NCBI GenBank assembly: GCA_005799525.1
Contig: SYGN01000040.1
Location: forward strand, 1-36,043
Direction: 5' to 3'
DNA length: 36,043 nucleotides
Source: Opitutaceae bacterium
GTDB lineage: Bacteria > Verrucomicrobiota > Verrucomicrobiia > Opitutales > Opitutaceae
The notes under the pieces were generated by a model. It was not told where the DNA came from. It searched no databases and worked only from the letters and a program-made list of their open reading frames with translations. Of this stretch, positions 14,983-22,932 are shown piece after piece. Positions within the stretch are counted from its first letter, which is position 1, and each line of letters opens with the position of its first letter. A program made the position numbers and the translations under genes.

Positions 14983-17130
14983 TCAAAAACGCGTGGTCAC
15001 GCCTATGCGGAGCGCGCGAGGCGAGCCGGGGGTGATGTTCGTGTTGCTGTGCGCGGAGGCGAAGTAGGCGCGATCGAGGAGATTTTCGACGTTCAGTTGG
15101 GCGCGCAGTCGGGCGTTGAACCGGTAGAAAAGCGCGGCGTCGAAACGGACGAAGCTCGGGAGGCGGACCGTGTTGTCGGTAGAGGTGAAGAGTTCGTCGC
15201 GGTAGATCGTGCCGAGCCCGAAGCCCCACTGCGGGTTGAAATCGTAGCGGCTCCAGAGCGAGACGGTGTGGCGCGGAAGTTGGGCGAGACGGGCGCCGGC
15301 GACGACGGTGGGGGACTGGGTCGTCTTGACCGTGCCGTCCTGATACGCGTAACCGACGACGACGCTCCAGTTTCGGGTGATGCGGCCCGTGAGACCGAGC
15401 TCGATCCCGTGCGCGCGCTGACCGTCGACGAGGAGCGATTGGGTCGGATCAGCGGGATCGGTAATGGCGACGTTGCGGCGGTCGAGGCGGTAGGCGGCTG
15501 CAGTGAAGGCAAGGTCCTGGGAAAAATCCCACTTCACGCCAAATTCGTAATTCGTGAATTTTTCAGGAGCGAGGGAGCGGTTGGTGACGCTCAGGGAGGA
15601 CAGTTGTTCGCCGGCGCGGGGCACGCAGGATAGGCTGTAACTCGTGTAGACCGCGAAGTGATCGGCGGGTTTGTAGATCAGACCCGCGCGAGGGGAGACG
15701 AGAGCGTCGGTGGTGGCGATGGTCGCGGCGGTGCGGCGATCCTGAAAATCGACGGAGAAATTCTCCAGACGCACGCCCGCGACGGCGAGGAGCTGCGGGA
15801 GCAAGGTGATCTGGTCTTGCACGTAGCAGGCGAGGGTTTGCGCAACGCCGTGGTTGTTGGCGTCGGTGGCGCCCGGCAGGAACGTCACGGGGAGCGTAGT
15901 ACGGGGGTTGGCGAGAGGGACGTTCAGGGAGGTGGTCGTCAGGCTAACCGAGGTGAAGTACCCGGTGAGGCGGAGATTGTCGGTGGTCTGGCGGGCGAGC
16001 TCCAGGCCGGTGAGAATCTGGTGACGGACGGTGCCGGTGGCGAAGGAGAAAACCACGTCGGTTTGATTGAAGAGATTCTCGCGGTCGGTGGCTTGGTTGT
16101 AGGCGGAGAGGGCGACGGCGGTGGCGGCGGCATTTACGGAACCGGGGTAAATATTTTGGTAGAATTTTTCGTAGCGGCCGAAGCGCGTATGATTGCGCAG
16201 CGTGATGCGGTTGGCGAACGAGTGATCGAAAATGGTGTAGGCGGTGTTGACGGAGGCGCGGGTGGAACTTTGGGCGGGATCGCCGAAGAACCTGGAGAGT
16301 GCGGTTGGCACGGGGCGACCTTGAAATGAGGATACGCCACGATCGGCGGTGCGCGCGTCGTGGAAATGTTCGCCTCCGGCACGGAGCGTGGTGCGCGGCG
16401 CGATGCGCCATGCGACGGTGGGATTGACGCCGTAACGCCGCAGCGTGACGTCGTCGCGGTAGCTGTCGGCGTCCTCGAAGAGTGCGGTGACACGGTAGGC
16501 GAGCGCGGGCGTCACGGCGACACCGAGGTCGAGGGTAGCGCGATTCTGGCGCGACGAGCCGAAGGTGAGGGCGAGCTCACGAGTGGTGGTGCCGTTGGCC
16601 TGTTTGGTAACGCGGTTGATGAGGCCGCCGGAGCCACCGCGGCCGAAGATCAGCGCGTTGGGGCCTTTCAGAACTTCGACGCGGTCGACGGAATAAAGGT
16701 CGCGGTAATAGGGGACATCGTCGCGGACGCCATCGACGAAGAAGTCGGCAGTGGTGGCATTGCCGCGCAGGACGGGCGTATCGCGGTTGCCCTCACCTTG
16801 GGCGATCCCGGCGCCGGGCACGTAGCGCGTGATGTCGCCGATGCTGTGCATGGCTTGATCGTCGATGAGTTCGCGGGTGACGACGCTGATGGATTGGGGG
16901 ATATCGACGAGGGCGGTGTCGGTCTTGGAGGCCGTGATACTACGCTGGCTGGAGTAGGATTTTTCGCGTTGGTCGTTCACCGCGAATTTCTCGAGATGGA
17001 TGGTGTCGTCCTTGGGAGGAAGGTAACTGGGGGTCGTCGCGGCCTGGGAGAAGACGGCAGAGGCGGCGAGGCCGAACGGCAGCACCAGCAAGGCGAGCAC
17101 GTGAGCCAAGGAGGACAGGTTAGTTTTCAT
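14983..17130 (-). CDS. TonB-dependent siderophore receptor
   Basis: A 715-residue outer membrane receptor of the TIGR01783 siderophore type, importing ferric siderophores with energy from TonB. A signal peptide covers about 1-30 and ends VFSQA. A TonB-box-like stretch lies near IHLEKFAVN (45-52). The plug is at about 75-180, with DIPQSISVVTRELI and VEVLKGPNALIFGRGGSGG, both hallmarks of the family. The beta barrel follows and ends in a terminal Phe (IGVTTRF), as expected for BAM insertion. The ATG at 17130 was chosen because it opens the signal peptide; its first four bases overlap the stop of an upstream frame as ATGA. The PepSY-TM gene follows after 38 bases. Iron regulation is likely from function, but the sequence evidence is weak. 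Confidence 0.93.
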   Translation of the reverse strand: MKTNLSSLAHVLALLVLPFGLAASAVFSQAATTPSYLPPKDDTIHLEKFAVNDQREKSYSSQRSITASKTDTALVDIPQSISVVTRELIDDQAMHSIGDITRYVPGAGIAQGEGNRDTPVLRGNATTADFFVDGVRDDVPYYRDLYSVDRVEVLKGPNALIFGRGGSGGLINRVTKQANGTTTRELALTFGSSRQNRATLDLGVAVTPALAYRVTALFEDADSYRDDVTLRRYGVNPTVAWRIAPRTTLRAGGEHFHDARTADRGVSSFQGRPVPTALSRFFGDPAQSSTRASVNTAYTIFDHSFANRITLRNHTRFGRYEKFYQNIYPGSVNAAATAVALSAYNQATDRENLFNQTDVVFSFATGTVRHQILTGLELARQTTDNLRLTGYFTSVSLTTTSLNVPLANPRTTLPVTFLPGATDANNHGVAQTLACYVQDQITLLPQLLAVAGVRLENFSVDFQDRRTAATIATTDALVSPRAGLIYKPADHFAVYTSYSLSCVPRAGEQLSSLSVTNRSLAPEKFTNYEFGVKWDFSQDLAFTAAAYRLDRRNVAITDPADPTQSLLVDGQRAHGIELGLTGRITRNWSVVVGYAYQDGTVKTTQSPTVVAGARLAQLPRHTVSLWSRYDFNPQWGFGLGTIYRDELFTSTDNTVRLPSFVRFDAALFYRFNARLRAQLNVENLLDRAYFASAHSNTNITPGSPRALRIGVTTRF

Positions 17131-17834
17131 ATTGAAAAAGAGAAAAAGCGGGCGGCGCGCAGCCCGGACACGCCGAGCGACGGACGGAAGCGAACGGAAG
17201 TGGGGACCGGTGCCGGTTTGCCGCGCAGGGCGAAACTCGGGGGAAATTTGAGTGCGGCCAAACGTTGACCGGCAAACTGACAGCACGCTATGCGCGCAAC
17301 GGGAGGAAAGCTAAAGGGGACGACGGGGGAGCCCATGGACCAACGAGCGGTGACGTCCTTTGGCACCGAAGTGCCAGCCGCGCGATGGGGTGGAGTGACG
17401 GGTGGCGATGGAGGGCCGACGGCGAATGGACAGCGGTGTTGGCGAACAGCGGCGGGCTCCCGGTACTGCGGGTAAGAGAACGCGAAGGCGTCGACGGGAA
17501 AGTCAGCCCTGCGGGTGGAGACGATGGGGTCATCGGATGAGCAGCCCAGCGGCGGACGCGAGAGGGTGCGGGCGGTGGATTCGTCAGCCGGTGGGTGTGA
17601 AATGAAAGCAGGCCGAATGAAGGCCTCGCGGTAGAGACCGATCGCGTGGGCTAGCAAGCCGAACGCGCGGCTGAACGACGAGTGGCGCGGGACGCTGCGT
17701 GTGACGGAGGAAGTGCCCGCGGTATCTGGTTCCGGCTGCGAGCTGGGCTCAAATCGCGAGAGGCCGACGACAGCGGCCAGCGCGATAAGCGCGGCGCACT
17801 GGGCGGATCGGATGGAGCAAACACTCGGAAACAT
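17127..17834 (-). CDS. Uncertain hypothetical protein overlapping the receptor start
   Basis: A 235-codon frame of unknown family. Its N terminus has a short hydrophobic stretch (CAALIALAAVVGL, about 13-25) that could be a signal anchor. The rest is rich in Ser, Pro, Arg and Ala without a domain I recognise. In its favour: the stop overlaps the receptor ATG as ATGA, the form of translational coupling, and the first half shows the C/G-rich third codon positions of real genes here. Against it: the second half has ordinary third positions and a composition like random GC-rich sequence. It may be a true leader gene, a decayed gene, or a chance frame over a long untranslated leader. Confidence 0.35.
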   Translation of the reverse strand: MFPSVCSIRSAQCAALIALAAVVGLSRFEPSSQPEPDTAGTSSVTRSVPRHSSFSRAFGLLAHAIGLYREAFIRPAFISHPPADESTARTLSRPPLGCSSDDPIVSTRRADFPVDAFAFSYPQYREPAAVRQHRCPFAVGPPSPPVTPPHRAAGTSVPKDVTARWSMGSPVVPFSFPPVARIACCQFAGQRLAALKFPPSFALRGKPAPVPTSVRFRPSLGVSGLRAARFFSFSI

Positions 17835-17842
17835 GGCCTATT

Positions 17843-17861
17843 GCTAATGAGACCTAGTCGC
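17843..17861. promoter_or_regulatory. Weak Fur-box-like sequence
   Basis: GCTAATGAGACCTAGTCGC agrees with the 19-bp E. coli Fur consensus at 11 positions by my hand count; the left half, TAATGAGA, is the good part. It lies 9 bases upstream of the uncertain frame that leads into the siderophore receptor, where an iron regulator would be expected. The right half is poor. Confidence 0.25.
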
Positions 17862-18044
17862 GTTAAAACAAGGGGGAAATAGGGCTCTTCGCTCATGTCG
17901 TTGGGCAGAAGATATTTCGGACGCATCTCCTGGAAGCGGTGGAAAAAAAGAACGCCCGCTATTCCCTGAAAAAAGGGTCGCTGACTCAATCTTCGCCGCG
18001 ACTGCCGCCCTCTCGGACATCTACTACCCGACGGAAACAGCGGG

Positions 18045-18410
18045 GAACCTGAAATCGTCACATTCACCACCAACGATCCCGCCGAAAAATCCGTGGCCTC
18101 GCTGATGGGCGTCGCCATCCCCGAACCCGTCGCCATCCGGCCCGCCGCCCTCCTTTATGCCAAGGGCGCGGTGCCCGCCGAAAAATCATTCACGATCCAA
18201 GTGGAAAATCACGGACACACCACCGCGACCGAAGCCACCTGAGTCAACCCGCGTTTCATCCCCCGCCTCGAACCCACCGCCAAAACCGGCACGTATCGCA
18301 TTCGAGCCCGTGTTACCGACAGCTCCGAGCTCGCCCAAACCACGATCCGTATCACGACTCAGTTGGGCGAGCGCCCGCTCATGTCGGTGGTCGCGGTGGG
18401 CATCAACTAG
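18045..18410 (+). pseudogene. DUF1573-like protein remnant
   Basis: The forward frame from 18045 translates as a beta-rich protein end: EPEIVTFTTNDPAEKSVASL, then VAIPEPVAIRPAALLYAKG, and after an in-frame TGA at 18240-18242, RFIPRLEPTAKTGTYRIRA and TIRITTQLGERP, to a TAG at 18408. The pattern of TTDDP-like, P-x-x-L and RLEPTAKTGTYRI-like segments resembles the C-terminal Ig-like repeats of DUF1573 proteins common in Bacteroidetes and Verrucomicrobia. Coding-like sequence upstream (ADSIFAATAALSDIYYPTET, about 17980-18040) is in another frame, indicating a frameshift near 18040. No start or N-terminal half is recognisable. It is therefore a relic with at least one stop and one frameshift. Family naming is tentative. 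Confidence 0.5.
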
Positions 18411-18523
18411 CCGGTCGCAGCGTTCCCGCGATGCGTCCTCGCTCGGCCACCGGCCCCGCGTCCGCCTCCCTTTTCGGGGCGTGTGCTTAAATCTGTGCTT
18501 CAGTGCCGCAGTGCGCCGGGTTC

Positions 18524-18583
18524 GGAGTCCCGGCTTCAGCCGGTCTGGACGGAGCGCGCCGGACCGCCTGAAGGCGGAACTCC
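18524..18583. repeat. Inverted pair of GGAG-headed REP repeats (family C) with covarying stems
   Basis: The forward copy (18524-18545) starts GGAGT and forms CCGGC-TTCA-GCCGG. The reverse copy (18562-18583), read on the minus strand, starts GGAGT and forms CCGCC-TTCA-GGCGG. The loop is the same and the stems differ by a compensated pair. Together they form a 60-base BIME-like element in the 308-base gap between the DUF1573 relic and the MOSC gene; I see nothing else in that gap. Confidence 0.78.
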
Positions 18584-18718
18584 CAACCGGTCAAGTCGGC
18601 GCGCTCTCCGTTGGCACAGAATGAATCACACCCGCCTCGGGCTGCGTCGCGCAGGAAGCCCCGCCTCACCGCTGTTTCATTGCGAAAACAATCCCGGCTC
18701 ATCATCACACCGGACACG

Positions 18719-19582
18719 ATGCACCTCACCGGCCTCTTCCTTTATCCCGTCAAATCCTTCCGCGGTTGCACCGTCTCCGCCGCTGATGTCGATGCCCTCG
18801 GCCTCGCCGGTGATCGCCGTTTTTTGGTGGTCGACGAACACGGCGCGCACCTCACGCAGCGTCCACTCCCCCGCATGGCGCTGATCTCGACCGAACTCAC
18901 CGCCACCGCGCTCATCCTCAGCGCCGAGGGTGCCGGCGCAACCTCCGTGCCCTTGCGCGCCACTGCGCCCGCCACCCTGCGCACCGTATCCATTTGGCGG
19001 AGTCAGGGACTGCTCGCCGAAGACTGCGGCTGCGAAGTCTCCGCCTGGCTCTCCGCTTTCCTCGGTGTCACCTGCCACCTCGTCCGCATCGGCGAAAAAT
19101 TCCGCCGCCCCGTCCTCGACCACCCGCAGTTCTCCTCCGCCCCGGCCAACACCCTGATCATCGACGACCGCATCGTTTCCGCGGATCTCTTCAATTTCTC
19201 CGACGGCTATCCCTTCCTCGTCGTCAGCGAAGCCTCGCTCGCCCACCTCAACGACCGCCTCGTCTCCATCGGCGAAGAACCTGTCCCCATGGATCGCTTC
19301 CGCCCCAGCCTCGTCGTCAGCGGTTGCCCCGCCTTCGCCGAAGACACGTGGTCGCGCCTGCGCATCGGCGCGATCACGTTTCGCAGCGGCGGCCCCTGCG
19401 CCCGCTGCATCGTGACGACCACGGACCAAGTCACCGGCGAGCGCGGCCACGAGCCCCTCCGCACCCTCGCCACCTATCGCCGCGACCCCGCCGATGCTAC
19501 CCGCATCAACTTCGCCCTCAATCTCACCCACGAGACCAAGTCAGGCACGCTGCGGCTCGGCGATCCGGTCGAGCTCTTGTAA
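18719..19582 (+). CDS. MOSC domain protein (YcbX/mARC-like)
   Basis: A 287-residue protein with an N-terminal MOSC_N beta-barrel (LFLYPVKSFRGCTV, about residues 5-18) and a C-terminal MOSC domain. Such proteins bind the sulfurated molybdenum cofactor and, in the mARC/YcbX group, reduce N-hydroxylated compounds. The Mo-ligand Cys is expected in GGPCARCIVTTTD (C227 and C230). E. coli YcbX has a C-terminal 2Fe-2S ferredoxin domain; this protein ends at the MOSC domain, so it needs a separate electron donor. The ATG at 18719 fits the family start (MHLTGLFLYPVKS); the open frame upstream runs from near the family C repeat. A Mog-type molybdenum cofactor gene lies about 11.5 kb downstream. Confidence 0.9.
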   Translation: MHLTGLFLYPVKSFRGCTVSAADVDALGLAGDRRFLVVDEHGAHLTQRPLPRMALISTELTATALILSAEGAGATSVPLRATAPATLRTVSIWRSQGLLAEDCGCEVSAWLSAFLGVTCHLVRIGEKFRRPVLDHPQFSSAPANTLIIDDRIVSADLFNFSDGYPFLVVSEASLAHLNDRLVSIGEEPVPMDRFRPSLVVSGCPAFAEDTWSRLRIGAITFRSGGPCARCIVTTTDQVTGERGHEPLRTLATYRRDPADATRINFALNLTHETKSGTLRLGDPVELL

Positions 19583-19618
19583 GGGAGACAACAGCCAAAG
19601 CCCGCGTCTGGTTCGCGC

Positions 19619-20101
19619 TCAGCGTTTTCGCTTCGCCGCGATCACGCGAAGTTCCACCGCAGTGAGCTTGTCCTTGCCCCGACCGACCGCCTCTTTCGCT
19701 ACAATGAGTTCCTCCAACGAGATCACCCAGCAAACGCGCCCATCGATTTCGAATTTCTCTGCCGCGTTCTTTAGGCGCGCAAAATCACCGAGGCCCTCCA
19801 CCGAGGAAAGAATATCCACGACGCCCACGTCCGTTTCTACCTAGAGATTGTTCACCCGCTCACCCGCCTCGGGAAATTGCAGAAACGACAACCGCTGCGG
19901 CGTCATGCGATGACGCGGATTCCACTAGGCCAAAGCCCGCCGCAACAGCTCGACATTCTCCTCTTTCAACACCGCGTAGATTTTCAGATCGCGCGTCACT
20001 TGCGACGATCCGTGCGAGACCGCCGCGTAACCACCGATCATCACAAACTCGAGACCCGAGTCCGTGAATTTAGCGGTGAGTTGGCTGAAATCCAGCGTCA
20101 T
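19619..20101 (-). pseudogene. Nucleotidyltransferase-like gene with two in-frame TAG codons
   Basis: The minus strand from ATG 20101 to TGA 19619 is one frame of 160 codons, broken only by TAG at codon 59 (19925-19927) and TAG at codon 87 (19841-19843). The start carries a nucleotidyltransferase-type motif, FVMIGGYAAVSHGSSQVTRD, near residues 19-38. The expected catalytic Asp pair D-x-D is D38-L-K40, so the second Asp is lost. After the stops the frame resumes sensibly: RHRMTPQRLSFLQFPE, then VGVVDILSSVEGLGDFARL and WVISLEELIVAKEAVGRGKD, which is the typical C-terminal motif of DUF6036/AbiEii-like small nucleotidyltransferases. No frameshift is seen. The last 70 codons could still be translated from an internal start near 19828. 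Its start overlaps the upstream gene by 32 bases, so the two formed an operon. Confidence 0.75.
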
Positions 20102-20285
20102 GGGCAGCTTTGGCCTCCTGCAATTTCAAAATGAATCGCAATGCCCCGTCGTGCTGGCGCCAGCGCTCGCCGACCGGCAGCGCGAGGTTGGTATCGATCA
20201 AATCCAGATCGATCCCCGCCTGCCGCGCCTCCTCAAACACATCTTTTTCCGGATCCACGCCTTTCACGAAGCCGTTTTAATCCAT
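20070..20285 (-). pseudogene. Small partner gene with a nonsense codon at position 3
   Basis: On the minus strand, ATG at 20285 is followed by GAT and then TAA (20277-20279), after which the same frame continues for 69 codons: NGFVKGVDPEKDVFEEARQA, then GIDLDLIDTNLALPVGERWR and QHDGALRFILKLQEAK. The pattern of a helical protein with an E-RW-RHD-AL-x-x-KLQEA type core recalls small conserved proteins encoded just before minimal nucleotidyltransferases. A GTG at codon 7 (20267) could serve as a start and rescue a 65-residue product. The 3' end overlaps the nucleotidyltransferase relic. It may be a pseudogene or a gene using the GTG. I cannot name the family. Confidence 0.55.
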
Positions 20286-20386
20286 GCGGCAAAGCGAAAT
20301 CCTCCGCTGGACCGCTCCCTCCCACAAATTTACCCTTCTGCTCCGCTTGCCACGAACCGCGCACCACCACCCCGTCTGTCGCCCCC

Positions 20387-20785
20387 TCACCACCCGTCCC
20401 CGCCCACCCGCCCACGCTTCGCCTTGTGCCCCGCTCGGTGTTTTTTCGTCTGGATCATCCGCACCTTCGCCCCGCGCGATTTCGGCCGTGTCCGCCGCCG
20501 TTCCGCCTCGCGCGCATCCACGACCGCCGCTTTTGCCGCCCGCACCCGCGCCTCCAGTTTCGCGCACAACTCCGCCCACGCCACCTCGCGGTTCGCCGCC
20601 TGCGAACGCTCCCGTTGACACCTCACTTCGACCCCCGTCGGTCCGTGGCGCAGCCACACGGTGCTGCTGGTTTTGTTGATTTTTTGCCCGCCTGGCCCCG
20701 CCCCGCGCACAAACTTCTCCTCCACGTCCGCCAACCGCACCCCGAGGACCTTGAGCCTTTCTTCAATTTGGGTTGGTAAAGCCAT
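20387..20785 (-). CDS. Peptide chain release factor-like protein (GGQ domain)
   Basis: A 132-residue protein consisting of the peptidyl-tRNA hydrolysis domain of class I release factors, with GAGPGGQKINKT (GGQ at 32-34) and a long basic C-terminal tail (RRRTRPKSRGAKVRMIQTKK). It lacks the codon-recognition domains of RF1/RF2, so it should act on stalled ribosomes in the manner of ArfB or the mitochondrial mtRF-R (C12orf65) group. The basic tail would enter the mRNA channel or bind rRNA. The start is the ATG at 20785 (MALPTQIEERLKVLGV). It is transcribed away from moxR, with a 121-base intergenic region between them. Its 3' end lies about 100 bases from the decayed two-gene module. Confidence 0.88.
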   Translation of the reverse strand: MALPTQIEERLKVLGVRLADVEEKFVRGAGPGGQKINKTSSTVWLRHGPTGVEVRCQRERSQAANREVAWAELCAKLEARVRAAKAAVVDAREAERRRTRPKSRGAKVRMIQTKKHRAGHKAKRGRVGGDGW

Positions 20786-20906
20786 CGGCGTCTCGTTTGC
20801 TCTCAGGGAAACTATTCTTCGCTGCCCGAGTCAAACGCCGCCGACTTCCTCTACTCTTTCTCCTTTCACTCGCACTTTAACTCTCACTCTCACTTTCCCC
20901 ACCCTC

Positions 20907-21872
20907 ATGCTCAACGGTCCCGCTTGGTCCCAGAAACTCCGCGCTGAAATTGGCAAAGCCGTCATCGGTCAGGACGCCGCCGTCGAGCGGTTGCTCGTCG
21001 CCCTCCTTGCCAATGGCCACGTTCTCATCGAGGGCATGCCCGGCCTCGCGAAGACGCTCCTCATCCGCTCCCTCGGCTCCGCCCTCGGCGTCCACTTCGA
21101 ACGCGTCCAGTTCACCCCCGACCTCCTCCCGAGCGACGTCACGGGCACGATGATCTTTCAGCCGAAGACCGGCGAGTTCACCCCCCACCGCGGGCCCATC
21201 TTCGCCAACCTCGTCCTCGCCGACGAAATCAACCGCGCCCCCGCCAAGGTCCAATCCGCCCTCCTCGAAGCCATGCAGGAGCGGCAAGTGACCATCGGTG
21301 GGCAAACCATCCAACTACCCAAGCCGTTTTTCGTGATGGCCACCCAAAACCCCGTCGAGCAAGAGGGCACGTACCCTCTCCCCGAGGCCCAGACGGACCG
21401 TTTCCTTTTCAAACTCATCGTCGATTACCCGACCGCCGAGGAAGAATCCCAAATGATGCAACGTTGGGGTCAGGTCACAAAACAACCCTCGCTCGTCGCT
21501 GCGTCCAGCGGCGAAGAACTGCTTGCCCTCCGCGCCGAGGTCGACCGCATTCACCTCTCGCCCGCGGTCCAGGGCTACATTCTCGCTCTCGTCCGCGGCA
21601 CCCGCGCTCTGGCCGAAAAGGGCGGCTCCGGTAAACGCTACCTCAACTTCGGCGCCTCGCCTCGCGCCTCCCTCGCCCTCTACCAAGCCGGTCGCGCCCT
21701 CGCCTGGCTCCGCGGACTCGACTACCTCTCCCCATCCCTCGTGCAGGAACTCGCCCCCGACGTCCTCCGTCACCGCATCGGCCTCACCTACGAAGCCGAA
21801 GCCGAGGAAATCACCGCCGACAAAATCGTCGCCCAAGTCCTCGAGCGCACCCCCGTCCCCACGACCGCCTAA
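20907..21872 (+). CDS. moxR: MoxR family AAA+ ATPase
   Basis: A 321-residue AAA+ ATPase of the MoxR group, a chaperone-like activator that works with VWA proteins on folding or cofactor insertion in the envelope. The Walker A variant is GMPGLAKT (43-50), Walker B is VLADEINRAP (about 103-112), and sensor 1 lies in MATQNPVEQEGTYPLPEAQ. The start is the ATG at 20907 (MLNGPAWSQKLRAEIGKAVIG); the open frame further upstream is a pyrimidine-rich repeat-like tract (about 20865-20906). It begins a five-gene cluster: moxR, DUF58, batA, batB/C, batD/E. No Shine-Dalgarno is visible. Confidence 0.94.
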   Translation: MLNGPAWSQKLRAEIGKAVIGQDAAVERLLVALLANGHVLIEGMPGLAKTLLIRSLGSALGVHFERVQFTPDLLPSDVTGTMIFQPKTGEFTPHRGPIFANLVLADEINRAPAKVQSALLEAMQERQVTIGGQTIQLPKPFFVMATQNPVEQEGTYPLPEAQTDRFLFKLIVDYPTAEEESQMMQRWGQVTKQPSLVAASSGEELLALRAEVDRIHLSPAVQGYILALVRGTRALAEKGGSGKRYLNFGASPRASLALYQAGRALAWLRGLDYLSPSLVQELAPDVLRHRIGLTYEAEAEEITADKIVAQVLERTPVPTTA

Positions 21873-21925
21873 TCGTTTTCGTTATCCTAATCGTTCTTCG
21901 TTCTCCCCACCACCGCCTGATCGTT
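21868..21925 (+). repeat. Short direct repeats CCTAATCGTT in the moxR-DUF58 gap
   Basis: CCTAATCGTT occurs at 21868-21877 (overlapping the moxR stop) and 21886-21895, and as CCTGATCGTT at 21916-21925. The rest of the 116-base gap is pyrimidine-rich. Function is unknown; these may be degenerate short tandem repeats. Confidence 0.45.
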
Positions 21926-21988
21926 CTCTTTCCTCTTTCTCTTAATCTTTCTCCACGCAGCTCCCACCTCCCCCGTCCGCCCACCCTT

Positions 21989-22909
21989 TTGGCCCTCCTC
22001 TCACCAACTCCCGCTGCCTCCGCCGCCGCGCCCACCTCGTCGCCGCTCGCCCTCCTGCGCCAACTCGAATGGCGCGTCCGCCACGCCGTGGAAAACGTCC
22101 TCAGCGGCGAATATCGCTCTGCCTTTCGCGGCCGCGGACTTGAGTTCGACCAAGTCGTCAAATACGAGTTCGGCGACGACGTCCGCGACATCGATTGGAA
22201 CGTCACCGCGCGCCTCGGCGAAGCCTACCGCAAGAAATTCGTCGAAGAGCGCGAGGTCACCTTGCTCGTCGTCTTCGAAGATTCCCCCTCACTCTCCTTC
22301 GGCTCCGGCGCACAATCCAAACGCGAAGCCCTCCTCGAACTCGCCGGTCTCGTCATGCTGCTCGGTGCCGTCAACCGCGACCGCGTCGGCTTCGTCTACG
22401 CTGGCCCGGAGGGAAAAATCGTTCGCGAGCCCGTCCGCGGTCGCGGCCAGATCATGCACGCCGCCGCCTCGCTCCTCGCCCGGACCGCACCTGCACCCAC
22501 CGGTCCCGCTCCGGAGATGCCGTGGCGTTTCCTCGCTCGCGCCGCCCCGAAACACAGCGTCCTGCTCTGGCTCAGCGATTTTCCCCCGCGCGATGTGCCC
22601 GAGGGCTGGACGGTTCTCCAACGCCGCTACCAAACCATGGGCTTCCGCGTCGACGATCCGTGGGAGCGCGCTCTCCCCGACGGCGAATCGTTCGCCGCCT
22701 ACGATCCCACGACCGGCCGCCTCGTCACCCTCGACGGCAACTCCGCCGAACGCGCCGCGCATGCCGCGTGGTGCCGCCAACGCGAGGACGCCTGGACCAC
22801 GCTCTTCCCCCACCCCCTGAGCCGCCTCGTCGTCGGCACCGAACAAAATCGTCTCGATGCCCTCGTGCGTTTCTTCCACGCCCGTATGAAAGCGGGCACC
22901 CGCCGATGA
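21989..22909 (+). CDS. DUF58 domain protein
   Basis: A 306-residue DUF58 protein, the usual partner of MoxR. The family signature is plain: SGEYRSAFRGRGLEFDQVVK, then YEFGDDVRDIDWNVTARLGE and FVEEREVTLLVVFEDSPSLS, at about residues 40-100. DUF58 proteins carry a degenerate von Willebrand A-like fold and are thought to bind MoxR and substrate. The start is not an ATG: the frame's best candidate is TTG at 21989, and no in-frame ATG exists before the conserved region. There are no membrane segments, so it is cytosolic. It lies 116 bases after moxR and 112 bases before batA; the second gap holds two family B repeats. Confidence 0.9.
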   Translation: MALLSPTPAASAAAPTSSPLALLRQLEWRVRHAVENVLSGEYRSAFRGRGLEFDQVVKYEFGDDVRDIDWNVTARLGEAYRKKFVEEREVTLLVVFEDSPSLSFGSGAQSKREALLELAGLVMLLGAVNRDRVGFVYAGPEGKIVREPVRGRGQIMHAAASLLARTAPAPTGPAPEMPWRFLARAAPKHSVLLWLSDFPPRDVPEGWTVLQRRYQTMGFRVDDPWERALPDGESFAAYDPTTGRLVTLDGNSAERAAHAAWCRQREDAWTTLFPHPLSRLVVGTEQNRLDALVRFFHARMKAGTRR

Positions 22910-22932
22910 GCCCGTACCGTCTCATTCTTCCC

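Noticed and set aside
15658-17268. Forward open frames opposite the TonB receptor
   Set aside because: They are antisense to a receptor with clear plug and barrel motifs, and are Gly/Val/Glu-rich without domain features.
17131-17834. A cobalamin or other riboswitch before the TonB receptor
   Set aside because: I could not find the conserved B12-box or another known riboswitch core in this leader by eye.
17651-18136. A 161-codon minus-strand frame upstream of the receptor locus
   Set aside because: It overlaps both the uncertain leader frame and the DUF1573 relic, has a poor composition, and shows no motif.
19583-20386. Active toxin-antitoxin or phage-defence pair
   Set aside because: Three in-frame stops and a lost catalytic Asp make activity unlikely as sequenced; recorded as pseudogenes instead.
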